This document shows positions 19,001 to 27,235 of a stretch of 64,000 bases of DNA, in pieces; the stretch's first letter is position 1; the number at the start of each line of letters is the position of its first letter. The notes beneath the pieces were generated by a model that saw only the letters and a program-made list of their open reading frames with translations, had not been told where the DNA came from and searched no databases. Origin of the DNA: Prosthecobacter debontii (GTDB taxonomy: Bacteria; Verrucomicrobiota; Verrucomicrobiia; Verrucomicrobiales; Verrucomicrobiaceae); assembly GCA_945869675.1 (NCBI GenBank), contig CAMBPS010000002.1:1-64000 (forward strand), in the 5' to 3' direction. Position numbers and translations under genes: made by a program.

Positions 19001-19598
19001 ACGTGCGCGCGAGATCGCGGAAGTTGCCCGCGATGAGCACGCGGGCGGCGAGCAAGCGCTTGCTTGGATCAGTGCCGCCGAACTTGGCGGTGCCTTTTTG
19101 CAAACGATCCACCAGCCAAAAGCTCTCGCTCATCGGCACCGCGACGCCGAGGAGTTGGCCGAGTCGACGGATGTTGTCGTTGTTGAGCTCCGTCGGTGAG
19201 ACCTCGGAGAGCGCGATGATGTCATCGAGTCGCACCACGGGTTTGCGGTTCTCCGTGAGGTCCACGAGCATCTTGTTGTAGATCTTCACGGCGAGGTCCT
19301 GTGGCATCGCTTTGAGTTCCTCGCCAAGCTTTGCCCAATCACCGGTGACAAAGCGAAGTTGAAAGCGGTCGTTGGCGGACAACGTCGCGGGATCACTGGT
19401 GCCGACGCGTTCGAGATGACGCAGGAGTTCGTTGGGATCGCGTGTGAACTTTTGCTGAAGAATCGACTCGTATTCCTTAATAAGCTTCGGGTCCGGAACA
19501 GATGCGACAGGCGGTGATGCGGGAGTCTGCGCGGCAGGTTGTTGAGCTTGCGAGGTCGCAATGAGGGCGAGGGCAAAGCAGAGTCGGAGGCAGTTCAT
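16047..19598 (-). CDS. Large exported membrane-anchored protein, MoxR/VWA operon, unknown family
   Basis: From ATG 19598 the product has 1183 residues; the longer frame upstream would overlap the previous gene heavily. It has a signal peptide (MNCLRLCFALALIATSQAQQ), a mostly helical region of about 900 residues with TPR-like character (EYFQELVASENKMRMVGYKE; RGAAAYGKQVEKLAPGDYNV), and a beta-rich region (TQTLDNRQLNINGALTLEVK). One C-terminal transmembrane helix (WPSIIGGAVLALAFILWLAL) leads to a cytoplasmic tail of about 85 residues. Topologically it could take the BatD-like place in the operon, but it is about twice the length of a usual BatD and no family match is recognised. It is the largest and least explained member of the cluster. 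Confidence 0.8.
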   Translation of the reverse strand: MNCLRLCFALALIATSQAQQPAAQTPASPPVASVPDPKLIKEYESILQQKFTRDPNELLRHLERVGTSDPATLSANDRFQLRFVTGDWAKLGEELKAMPQDLAVKIYNKMLVDLTENRKPVVRLDDIIALSEVSPTELNNDNIRRLGQLLGVAVPMSESFWLVDRLQKGTAKFGGTDPSKRLLAARVLIAGNFRDLARTYLPANDKIAEIADDSVRNELMAFVATQEQRESTQRSEVQKIWDENIRELLAPSIDKKRNSEKQKAISNISKIITQVPVSTLAPVFTELVKSNPETAMKLLTALERKVQNDRNGEVVTRTQNIAVQANVANLLCELVKPGEQPWTQVIEMMADVWASEAENTFTQKATNNPQRFVLPEDLMPQAPTGKWLVALSTGMRDRIDVGMSRLILTGANFDQAAERIVEIGKRSARVGAALAEDFLGVWAKTHNPQIPEQLRRKFNLPDDARIPVTPIMMEKNIESLARMMALFRQAGIAPSDYSKVVEAFDLAYSNAETYRTTHIDKVFGPMDKMDEPLFFLLISRMSKNLGERWRKMDVQKAGMTQRDETQTLDLVREGYGTALKLIDGWIAGHGDSSRALTLAGTLLVEWGDFEYFQELVASENKMRMVGYKEKNLQAQDYFNRGAAAYGKQVEKLAPGDYNVAAYLGWFNGLLGISSNGQINLSKAMNRAALTRIREHLVALPGKASKAHISLFAKIVNDRLADEKDPLHEDLKYRYLASSLVITKDDPFTLGAQKQVAYLDELLSEVRLQTRVDGSNAVGRDQDFGIIVSIVHTEAMGRAAHFGQYLTNDANAGLVKQQKKPSALVKKMRAAQGPRDELELNITEALTPFFDIKSITFATPDIKPRPTAQAGWDETVLAYLHVRAKDASVDKIPPVQLELKFVDLSGPITIPAESAETVIKVATDKIEPRPASNIEITQTLDNRQLNINGALTLEVKATASGLVPELEQLLDMKAANAIAVKNVNPHEGLQITELNTWADQVAPKSERVWTISLDGDQVRASETPITFSFPQSKAKDAKVVNESYTDMNLTTLKEPAVQVGRTMTAKEVAIVAAKSPYLWPSIIGGAVLALAFILWLALHGKGKTERPLSARDVFTMPKEIDGFAVVALLRRLRSSPLVKLKDTQQSELQTDLKRVEAICFGASAGAMSETDLRAIASKWLRSAT

Positions 19599-19650
19599 GA
19601 GAGTCAGTGGAAAAGTGAAATCGGAGGCGGGACGTTGCAGCTTGGTGAGA

Positions 19651-20244
19651 TCATGATCCCGGCTTGTCGAGTTTCTCGAACTCCTGGAGAGCTCCGCGAC
19701 CATCACCATTTGGAACCGGTGGCGCAGGCACGAGCCCCTTAGGGCCGTTCAGCAATGCAGCCGCAGCGGCTTTGCCTCTGCCACCCTCGGCTCCGGGCGT
19801 GGCGGGAGTGCCTTTGGCATCTTCTTTGAGGACGAGCGCGGCTTCGAGATTGAGCTGCTTTGGTGCGATGATTCCCTGCACACCTTGCACTGCGCGGATG
19901 GTGCTGATGGCGGCGGCGGGCGGTGGTGTCACGCCTTTGACGGTGTTCGGTGGCGTTGCTTGCATGCCATCCACTTTGTTCACGGCCTGCCTTGGTGGAG
20001 GCGGCTTTACCCCTTCGATGTTGTTCATGGCTTGCGCAGCAGGCGGCGGAACAGGCTGGGTGACACCCGTGGGTGGCGGGGATGTCACGGGCACGACCGT
20101 TGTTGGCGCGATCTTCTTAATGCTTTGCACGGCTTCCTGCTTCACGCCTTTGACACCATTGATGGCATCGGCAGACGGTTGCTGCTGGGCATGCACGTGG
20201 CATGTGAAGAGCAATGAAAGAATACTGAGCGTCGGCGTCTTCAT
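19651..20244 (-). CDS. Secreted proline-rich low-complexity protein
   Basis: This is a 197-residue protein with a signal peptide (MKTPTLSILSLLFTCHVHAQ). The body has imperfect repeats of an N-x-V/I-x-G-V/M unit followed by prolines (AINGVKGV, MNNIEGVKPPPP, VNKVDGMQATPP, NTVKGVTPPP). It is probably disordered and extracytoplasmic. It overlaps the preceding gene by 4 bp, and its stop lies 52 bp before the start of the large 1183-residue gene, so it is embedded in the operon. No family is recognised. A linker or structural partner of the large envelope protein is a guess. Confidence 0.68.
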   Translation of the reverse strand: MKTPTLSILSLLFTCHVHAQQQPSADAINGVKGVKQEAVQSIKKIAPTTVVPVTSPPPTGVTQPVPPPAAQAMNNIEGVKPPPPRQAVNKVDGMQATPPNTVKGVTPPPAAAISTIRAVQGVQGIIAPKQLNLEAALVLKEDAKGTPATPGAEGGRGKAAAAALLNGPKGLVPAPPVPNGDGRGALQEFEKLDKPGS

Positions 20245-20795
20245 TGGTTGGTCGTCTTTGCAAACTCCGTTGCGACTCGGTCTTCATACTTCTCCAGCGC
20301 GCCGGCCTCCTGATGCTCAGCGAGGAAACGGAAGATCTGACGCGTGCGCTCGGCAAAGGGTCGCCATTCTTCTTCGGCGGCACCGTTCGTCTTCAAGAGA
20401 TAGGTCGCGTAATAGTTCGCCTTGCCGAGTATCTCACGAGTGGCGCGTGTGATCTTCGCGTCCTCGCCGTGCGTCTGTGCGGTTTCACGCAAAAGATCGG
20501 TCAGTTCTTCGATGCTGCCCGCGACATCGAGCAACTCCAACTGCGCCTTCGACTTCGCCAGCCGAATCTGATGCCGCACGAGCGGCGCTTCGGTCTTTGG
20601 CAATTCGGCGCTGAGTTTGTCATACTCCTCGATGATCGTTGCCCAGTCCGGCTCCTTGGAATGCTCGAGTTCGCCGATCTGCTCGACGTGCTTCCGCGCC
20701 TGGATGCGAGCCATCTCTTTTTGGCCTTCGTTGAAGTGATAGTAAACCGCCGCCACGGGACACAGCAGCCAGAGCAAGGTGAAGAACTTCCTCAT
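20241..20795 (-). CDS. Membrane-anchored helical protein of the MoxR/VWA operon
   Basis: The ATG at 20795 overlaps the stop of the upstream VWA gene by 4 bp and gives 184 residues. An N-terminal membrane helix (FFTLLWLLCPVAAVYYHF) is followed by a highly charged helical region (EEYDKLSAELPKTEAPLVRH; GSIEELTDLLRETAQTHGED) resembling TPR or coiled-coil helices. Bat operons often contain a TPR protein in this place (BatC/BatE), so the protein may be its counterpart, but repeat consensus residues are weak. Confidence 0.72.
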   Translation of the reverse strand: MRKFFTLLWLLCPVAAVYYHFNEGQKEMARIQARKHVEQIGELEHSKEPDWATIIEEYDKLSAELPKTEAPLVRHQIRLAKSKAQLELLDVAGSIEELTDLLRETAQTHGEDAKITRATREILGKANYYATYLLKTNGAAEEEWRPFAERTRQIFRFLAEHQEAGALEKYEDRVATEFAKTTNQ

Positions 20796-21793
20796 CGAAC
20801 CAGCGCCTCCTTTTTCATCATGACTAAAGGCTTCACTGAGACCGTGCGGACCTCCCAATCGGTGCCGAAGAATTTGAGCGCGATGGGGATCAACGCATTG
20901 ATCACCGCACCAAGCACCATCGCGAGCACCGCCCACTGCGCGAGCGTGAGCTCGGTGTGCGGCAGCGCGAGCGGCACCACAAGATCGCCGAGCGCGGTGG
21001 TGTCGAGATGCTTCTCATTCACATCGTGATAGACGCCGAGCAAGGATGTCGCGAGGCGTTGCAGCGTCTTTGCTTCCTGCCGCGATTGATGACCGTCGAT
21101 AAAGCTGCCTTTGCGCGGATTACCCACGCCGAGCACGAGCATCTCACGCACGGCGGCTGGACGAGGATTGATCGCCGCGAGCGGGATGGAATCGCCATCG
21201 GTGAGGATGATCATGCGAGTGCTACTCTTCGGGAAATTCGCCACCGTCTCTAAAGTACGATTGATGGCGGTGCCGAGATCCGTCTGACCCACGGGCATCG
21301 CATACGTCAGTGGCAAACCATTGAACACATTCCGCACCAACTCCGGATCGCGAGCCTCCATCACCACGGGCAACGAGTCCGTGTAAAAGCCCACCACGCC
21401 GAAGCGCAGGTTCCCACTCACGCGCTGAAGAATGCCTTCGACGACATCCTTCATTCGATCATGCCGCGTCATCGTGCCGTCCGGGCCTGCGTCCGGCAAA
21501 TACATGCTCGGCGACAAATCAGCGACGAACACCAAACGTGTCGCCTCCGCATCATGGCGCTCTTTGGCCGTCGCATCATCAGGCGCTTCGAGCTTCAGCA
21601 TCCATAAGGTCGTCACGCCCCAGGCAAACGCCGTCAGACTCGCGACCCGCAGCCAAGGCACCACGTTCGTCCACGCCTTCGCGCCTTGCTGCCCAAACGC
21701 CAGCCGCGCAGTCACACGAATGCGCCGCGCATGCTGCCACTCGGCAAGCGAGACGAGAAGCAGGGTGATCAGGGCAACAATCAGCGGAGTCAT
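20792..21793 (-). CDS. Membrane VWA-domain protein (BatA-like), first gene of the operon
   Basis: This 333-residue protein has N-terminal membrane helices (PLIVALITLLLVSLAEW; VASLTAFAWGVTTLWML), a VWA domain with MIDAS DLSPS at residues 92-96 and ILTDGDS near 195, and a C-terminal helix (LAQWAVLAMVLGAVINALIP). It is the promoter-proximal gene of an eight-gene minus-strand cluster ending at 12384: VWA, helical membrane protein, Pro-rich protein, 1183-residue protein, MoxR, DUF58, membrane protein, VWA. Several neighbours share 4-bp overlaps, so translation is coupled. Confidence 0.85.
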   Translation of the reverse strand: MTPLIVALITLLLVSLAEWQHARRIRVTARLAFGQQGAKAWTNVVPWLRVASLTAFAWGVTTLWMLKLEAPDDATAKERHDAEATRLVFVADLSPSMYLPDAGPDGTMTRHDRMKDVVEGILQRVSGNLRFGVVGFYTDSLPVVMEARDPELVRNVFNGLPLTYAMPVGQTDLGTAINRTLETVANFPKSSTRMIILTDGDSIPLAAINPRPAAVREMLVLGVGNPRKGSFIDGHQSRQEAKTLQRLATSLLGVYHDVNEKHLDTTALGDLVVPLALPHTELTLAQWAVLAMVLGAVINALIPIALKFFGTDWEVRTVSVKPLVMMKKEALVR

Positions 21794-21867
21794 GCGAAAT
21801 TGCGTGCGCCGCAGGCCTGCGTAGCAGGAATAGGTGATGGCATGTGACCAATACGATGCTTCACAAA

Positions 21868-21892
21868 CATTTGTTCAGTCTGAAAACAAATG
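21868..21892. promoter_or_regulatory. Perfect 8-bp inverted repeat upstream of the MoxR/VWA operon
   Basis: CATTTGTT at 21868-21875 and AACAAATG at 21885-21892 form a perfect inverted repeat with a 9-nt spacer, about 75-100 bp upstream of the first VWA gene. It could be an operator for the operon. No flanking T-run supports a terminator. Confidence 0.35.
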
Positions 21893-21894
21893 CC

Positions 21895-22274
21895 TCAAAA
21901 TGCCGCTACAGCCTCGCAAATCATCCTTAACGAGGCTACGAGATTGCCATCCACTGTCTTAAAAGCATTCGCGTCGATGCGCCGAGGACGACAGTGGGCC
22001 CGCCGTATTTCGGACACTGGATCGCCTGTTCCAAACTCAGGCCGCCGACGGCTGAGACGGGAATTTTGACTGCCTTGACGACTTCACAAAGCTGATCGAG
22101 CGGACTGGGCATGCGTTTGCCAGAGGCGGCGATGCCGCGACGCTCGTCGTAGCCGATGTGATGGATGACGTAGGCGCAGCCGAGATCTTCGAGAAACTTG
22201 GCGCGGTCGATCATGCTTTCGCAGATCATGTTATCGCGATAGGCAATATGTTTGCTGCCTTCGCTGGCACTGAC
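21895..22274 (-). pseudogene. Decayed 3-hexulose-6-phosphate synthase-like gene
   Basis: The frame reads SKHIAYRDNMICESMIDRAK, FLEDLGCAYVIHHIGYDE and VKIPVSAVGGLSLEQAIQ, a good match to the C-terminal half of the 3-hexulose-6-phosphate synthase/OMP-decarboxylase superfamily. It then loses frame after VVLGA. In the next frame the family's end is still legible (IDANAFKTVDGNLVASLRMI, CEAVAAF, stop at 21895). Upstream an in-frame TAA stands at 22275-22277 and the N-terminal half, with the catalytic Asp region, is absent. Truncation plus a frameshift make this a pseudogene. It lies between the MoxR/VWA operon and the terminator of the Gfo/Idh/MocA gene. Confidence 0.75.
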
Positions 22275-22334
22275 TTAGGTGAAGAGTCGATGCGTGAGCA
22301 GACGCCCTCCATCAGGTCATGAAATCTTCGGCAC

Positions 22335-22364
22335 CAAAAAAGCGGCCCCTTTCAAGGCCGCTTT
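22335..22364 (-). terminator. Rho-independent terminator of the Gfo/Idh/MocA gene
   Basis: A perfect 9-bp stem (AAAGCGGCC at 22339-22347, GGCCGCTTT at 22356-22364, 8-nt loop) is followed on the minus strand by a run of six T, 26 bp after the stop at 22390. Confidence 0.88.
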
Positions 22365-22389
22365 AGAAGCATTAAGTGGTGCTGGGTGA

Positions 22390-23739
22390 TTAGACCTTCC
22401 ACTCGCCGCGGTAGTCGCGAGTGAGCCATTTGTCGTCGCCGCCGCTGATGAATTTGTGCTCGGTCGGGTTCCACTTGAGGTTAGCCCCATACCAGTAACC
22501 AAAGTTCATGAGGTGGCAGGAGATGGCGCTGCTGGCACCCACACCCGCGTGGCAAATCGGTTGCTGACGGCTCTTCATGCAGGCAATGAAATCAGCAATC
22601 TGATCCTTGCTAACGTACAGCTTGGTTTTGGCATCCTTCAAATATTCACGCTCGGCCAATGCGACTTCACGATCGACGGAGGTGCCTTTGCTTTCTTCTT
22701 TGCCACGGAAGGCAAATTTATCCTTCCCGCCCATGCTGAGGGCAAATTTGCCACGACCGACGTTCACTTCACCTTCGGTGCCATGGAAGGTGCAACCCAT
22801 GCTGCCTTCAGCGTGAGTGAGCACGGTGCCATTGGCGTAGACGAGTTGTCCACCACGCTTAGCGGTTTCGTGATTGGCTGGTGCGCGGACTTCAACCGGA
22901 CCATTTTCATCCATGCCAAGCCCCCATTGAGCGATGTCAATGTGATGAGCACCCCAGTCGGTCACCATGCCACCGCCGTATTCGCGGGTCTTACGCCAGT
23001 TCGGGAAAGTCTTGCTTTCGCCGACCGGGCAGAGCTCGTGATTAAAAGGAGCCAGTGGCGCGGGGCCACACCAGAGATTCCAGTCAAGACCTTCAGGCGT
23101 TGGCTCTTCTGGGTACTTGTTTGGCCAAGCAGGATCACCAAAGCTAACCGTGACCGTTTTGATATCGCCAATGACGCCATTGCGGACGAGTTCACAGGCA
23201 ATGCGGAATTCTTTGCTGGAACGCTGCATTGAACCCGTCTGAAGCACGCGATTGTGTTTCTTCATGGTTTCCACGACAGACACGGCCTCATGGATGTTGT
23301 GCGTAAGAGGCTTTTCACAATAGACATCTTTGCCATGGCTCAGAGCTGAATTGGTGATGATCGCATGCCAATGATCCGGTGTGGCGATGCAAACAGCATC
23401 GATATCAGCACGCTCGGTGATCTGACGGAAATCGTTTACGGCATCACAGGGTTTACCCTTGCCGCCATTCTTGGCGTAATGCTCGTTCACCTTCGTCTGA
23501 TACATCTCGCGGCGGAAAGCATAGACATCACAAACAGCGACGACTTCGATTTCTGGATACTGAAGGAATTTGTTGATCAATCCGCCCATCTGCTTGCCCA
23601 TGCCGATGAAGCCCATGCGGATGCGGCTGGTCGGAGCAGCATCAGCTGACCAAATGCGGCCAGGCAAGATGAAAGGAGCCGCGGCTGCGCCAGCAGCAGT
23701 GGTGAGGAAGGAACGGCGGGACGGGTTGGTTTGGCTCAT
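22390..23739 (-). CDS. Tat-exported Gfo/Idh/MocA family oxidoreductase
   Basis: Starting at ATG 23739 gives 449 residues with a twin-arginine signal (SRRSFLTTAAGAAAAPFILP). The N-terminal Rossmann fold (IRMGFIGMGKQMGGLINKFL) binds NAD(P), and the family motif with the conserved Lys is GKDVYCEKPLTHN near residue 125. The C-terminal alpha/beta domain contains DWGAHHIDIAQWGLGMDENG. Members oxidise sugars or their 3-keto derivatives, often with bound rather than free cofactor when exported. It is a single gene with its own terminator. The substrate cannot be read from sequence. Confidence 0.88.
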   Translation of the reverse strand: MSQTNPSRRSFLTTAAGAAAAPFILPGRIWSADAAPTSRIRMGFIGMGKQMGGLINKFLQYPEIEVVAVCDVYAFRREMYQTKVNEHYAKNGGKGKPCDAVNDFRQITERADIDAVCIATPDHWHAIITNSALSHGKDVYCEKPLTHNIHEAVSVVETMKKHNRVLQTGSMQRSSKEFRIACELVRNGVIGDIKTVTVSFGDPAWPNKYPEEPTPEGLDWNLWCGPAPLAPFNHELCPVGESKTFPNWRKTREYGGGMVTDWGAHHIDIAQWGLGMDENGPVEVRAPANHETAKRGGQLVYANGTVLTHAEGSMGCTFHGTEGEVNVGRGKFALSMGGKDKFAFRGKEESKGTSVDREVALAEREYLKDAKTKLYVSKDQIADFIACMKSRQQPICHAGVGASSAISCHLMNFGYWYGANLKWNPTEHKFISGGDDKWLTRDYRGEWKV

Positions 23740-23808
23740 AGAGATGGTCGTGAACTTAACAGGTAGATTCAAACGCCGCCAAGCCTCTTTTTATGCAGCC
23801 TTTCAGCT

Positions 23809-26800
23809 TTAATTCAGGGTAGCTCTAAACTGGCGCAACTCCGCTGCAGCAGCTGGCTGGGTCTGGAGCGATTTCAGGTAGGCTTCTAAAGACTCATCCT
23901 CAGTCGGTGCCAGCGGTCGGGTTTCAGCATCTTGAAGCAGCCAATTAGTCCAGCGCATGGCCGTTGCCTCGCTTGGAGAAATTCGAGTCGGCACGGCAGC
24001 GATAGCGCGCTGAACATCTTTAAAGCTGAGCGCGATGTATTTACCTTCCGGGGAAAGCCGCCTGCGAGCCAACGCCTCAGAAAGGTCGAGAAACCACGTC
24101 GGAAGAGCAACCACCTCTGGAGGCATCGGCAAGGAGAACCAACCCTGCTTTTTGAGTCGGAACTGAATCAGGCGTGCATCGCCTGAGACTCGCAGGGCAT
24201 CAATCCCAGGTTCTAAATGAATGGCTGGAGTGTGACAATACCCCTGCGCTGTATCCCAAACACGCAGCTCACCCTCATCCGTCACTGTGACAAGAAATTG
24301 ACCGTCTGGACTAAGCGCCAGCTCACTGACAAAGTTGCTGGGGCGAATCACAATGCCTTTGCTCTTGCCGGTGATGCCATCCCAGAGTCGGACTTCCTGA
24401 TCCCGACCCGAAGTGACCGCAAGATGTCCGTCTACCGACAGAGCAACCGCCCCAATTGCAGGAGGATGCTGAAACTCGACGCCACGCGCCTTTCCTGAAC
24501 TAGGATCACGCACCACGACTCGACCTTCAGCATCTGCTGTAGCGACTAAAGACCGCCCCGGATTCCAGCCCAAAGCGGCAGCTTTTTTGAGAACTTCGGG
24601 GGCATCTACTGCTAAAGCTGGCGGCGCTAACGCGGGATCATCTGCGCCCGCCAAAAAACGCCTCGTGCTCATGCGCTGATAAATGCTCCAAACCTGCACA
24701 TAAGGCTCGTATCGCGGTGCCATGGCTAGCATGGATTCATCATCGGTTAAGCTTACTTCAGCGATGCTGTGCTGCAGGCGATGCTGGACGTGTTGATTGG
24801 TGCGGGTGTTCCAGATTTGTAGCTCGCCATGACGAGAGACGCTGGTGATCAGACCCGAAGTCGGAGTCTGGTGGGTGAGGAGGATCTCCCCGTCATGGGC
24901 CTGGGCAGGAAAGCGCGGCCTGCCATTTTTGAGATTCCAAGCATGAAGATAACCGCTACCATCTCCGACCGTTAGCATCGTGGCTTCAGGATTGAGGGTG
25001 AGACTGGTGATGGTAGATGGGTGATTAAGATCCGGTAAAATTTCTTCCAAAGCACGATAATTCAGCGCATGCACTACGCCACTGTGCAGACCGATTAGGA
25101 TCATCTCACGCGAACGGTTGACGGCAATGGCACCAATCCCATCATCGACTTGAATAGCCTCACCTAGCGGTTGCTTTTTGGCCAGATCCCAAACCTTGAC
25201 GATACCGCGCTGCCGCCCCTGCCTCAACGTAAATGGACTGCCCGCCGTTGCTAGCACACCGCCTCCGGCATCCATAGATAAAGCCGTTATTGGGCCACTT
25301 TCGGAAGGGCCTTCAGGCGGCGTCAGAATCACACCGGCAGCCCATGGCTGACGACGGTCCCAGATGATCACAGTGCCATTCTCACCACCAGCAGCGAGAG
25401 TTTGACCATCCGCAGACAGAGACAGGCACAAAGCTGACTGAAACTTCTTTCCTAGAGCTGGGGGCATGATCGGCGATAAAGGGACAGCGGTCTGTTCCCT
25501 CAGAGACCATAGAACAATTTGGCCGTCATCCTGAGCTAGATAACATTGCAAACCGTCCTGAGTCATTTGCAAAGCCGTCGTCACAATGCCTGGAGGGAGC
25601 ACATGGTCACGCCGCACTTGGGTCTTGATATTCCAGAGACTCAGCACCTCCTGACGTTGACTGCTAGGAATGGCCTTAGGACTGGAAATGGCGACGACAC
25701 AATCTTCCTGCCGACTCACCGCGATCAGCCGAGCCTCGACCGTGCCTGCGGGTAGAGGCAGCGCTGGTGTCAGTGGATGCAGCAGATGTTTGTGCTCCAA
25801 AAGAGTCAATAAATTCGTGGCTGCGAGGCGATTGCCAGCATCCGTCCGTAGCGCCCGGCAGAGCCAAGCCACGGCTTCTGTATAGTCGGTGCGCTGGGCC
25901 AGCATGTGTGCCATTTGTTCGTCGGAGCGAGAGAACTCCTTCCTCAAATTTTCCCGCCCTAGATCCGCTTCGACGCGGTTCCGTTCAGCAATCAGATAAA
26001 GTGCCGTGCTGGTGATTCCTCCAACTAAAACAGCCAAGGCCACCGCTAGGCCAGCCGCGACACCCACACGATGCCGACGCACAAACTTACCGATTAAATA
26101 GCGCCGGCTGGGGGGCGTAGCCAACACCGGCTGATCGTACAAATAGCGACGCAGATCATCCGCTAGTTCATCTGCACTGCGATAGCGGCGCGCAGGCTCT
26201 TTTTCCAATGCCTTCAGAATAATCCAGTCGAGATCTCCCAGTAACAAAGGTTCGCGAGACGAAGGCCTCGGGGGATCTAATTCCACTTGGTCACGCAGAA
26301 TTTGATGCATGGGCTTCTGCGCCAGATCAATCGCACTGATCAGCGGCTTTCCCGTCAGCAATTCCATCAGGATGGAGCCCAAAGCATAGACATCGGAACG
26401 TGTATCGACATGCGAGCTGCCATGCTGGATCTGCTCGGGACTGATGAATCCAGGGGTTCCCACCAGCTGATCCATACCCGTCATCAGCGTTTGGCTCAGC
26501 CCATTTTGCTCCAGCACTTTGGCGATTCCAAAGTCGATCACTTTTGGCACCGGTGCCTCGCCATCCTCCATGATCATCACGTTGGTAGGTTTAAGATCGC
26601 GATGAATGATCCCCTTCTGATGGGCATGATTGACGGCCTGACAAACCGGAATAAAAAGCTCAATCCGATCGCGGATGCTGAGTTGCTTTTCCTTGGCGTA
26701 AGCCGTGATCGAACGGCCTCGCACCAGCTCCATGACGAAATAGGGCATGCCGCGCTCCGTCTCACCGCCGTCCAGGACGCGGGAGATATTCGGATGCTCC

Positions 26801-27030
26801 ATCAGCGCCAGCGATTGCCGTTCTGTATCAAATCGGGCGATGACCTGCTGCGTATCCATCCCGGCCTTCAAAATCTTGACCGCCACAAAGCGATGAATCG
26901 GTTGCGTCTGCTCTGCTTTATAAACCAACCCGAAGCCGCCTTCCCCCAGCTTTTCCAGCAAGTGGAATTTCCCATTAATCCAGCCATCATTTTCCTTCAG
27001 CGGATCTTTCGCACGCCCAAGTGAAGCCAT
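23809..27030 (-). CDS. Receptor-like Ser/Thr protein kinase with WD40 propeller
   Basis: From ATG 27030 (GAGG 8 nt upstream) the product has 1073 residues; ATG 27186 is an alternative start. The kinase domain is complete: glycine loop LGEGGFG at 28-34, VAVK with Lys52, HRDLKPTN with Asp145 and IDFGIAKV with Asp166. A transmembrane helix follows (VGVAAGLAVALAVLVGGITS, about residue 340). The remaining 700 residues contain many WD40-type blades (LCLSLSADGQTLAAGGENGT; VALSVDGHLAVTSGRDQEVR), so the sensor part probably lies outside the membrane. This Hanks-type architecture is characteristic of Planctomycetes and Verrucomicrobia. The ligand is unknown. It is divergent from trpS. Confidence 0.92.
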   Translation of the reverse strand: MASLGRAKDPLKENDGWINGKFHLLEKLGEGGFGLVYKAEQTQPIHRFVAVKILKAGMDTQQVIARFDTERQSLALMEHPNISRVLDGGETERGMPYFVMELVRGRSITAYAKEKQLSIRDRIELFIPVCQAVNHAHQKGIIHRDLKPTNVMIMEDGEAPVPKVIDFGIAKVLEQNGLSQTLMTGMDQLVGTPGFISPEQIQHGSSHVDTRSDVYALGSILMELLTGKPLISAIDLAQKPMHQILRDQVELDPPRPSSREPLLLGDLDWIILKALEKEPARRYRSADELADDLRRYLYDQPVLATPPSRRYLIGKFVRRHRVGVAAGLAVALAVLVGGITSTALYLIAERNRVEADLGRENLRKEFSRSDEQMAHMLAQRTDYTEAVAWLCRALRTDAGNRLAATNLLTLLEHKHLLHPLTPALPLPAGTVEARLIAVSRQEDCVVAISSPKAIPSSQRQEVLSLWNIKTQVRRDHVLPPGIVTTALQMTQDGLQCYLAQDDGQIVLWSLREQTAVPLSPIMPPALGKKFQSALCLSLSADGQTLAAGGENGTVIIWDRRQPWAAGVILTPPEGPSESGPITALSMDAGGGVLATAGSPFTLRQGRQRGIVKVWDLAKKQPLGEAIQVDDGIGAIAVNRSREMILIGLHSGVVHALNYRALEEILPDLNHPSTITSLTLNPEATMLTVGDGSGYLHAWNLKNGRPRFPAQAHDGEILLTHQTPTSGLITSVSRHGELQIWNTRTNQHVQHRLQHSIAEVSLTDDESMLAMAPRYEPYVQVWSIYQRMSTRRFLAGADDPALAPPALAVDAPEVLKKAAALGWNPGRSLVATADAEGRVVVRDPSSGKARGVEFQHPPAIGAVALSVDGHLAVTSGRDQEVRLWDGITGKSKGIVIRPSNFVSELALSPDGQFLVTVTDEGELRVWDTAQGYCHTPAIHLEPGIDALRVSGDARLIQFRLKKQGWFSLPMPPEVVALPTWFLDLSEALARRRLSPEGKYIALSFKDVQRAIAAVPTRISPSEATAMRWTNWLLQDAETRPLAPTEDESLEAYLKSLQTQPAAAAELRQFRATLN

Positions 27031-27235
27031 GGTAACGACCTCAATTTCTGGATGACCTGACAAACTCCCCCGCATGTCCGGGCGGGCATGAAACGTGGTG
27101 GGAGCATTGGAAAAATCTTCAGACACGGAATATGAACAATCTTTCAAGCACGAACCCCGCCGTAAAGCAATCATCTTGATGTTCATGACGCTTCTCACTT
27201 GAACGCGAGCTAGCCTTCCGCCATGACTGAGGCCT

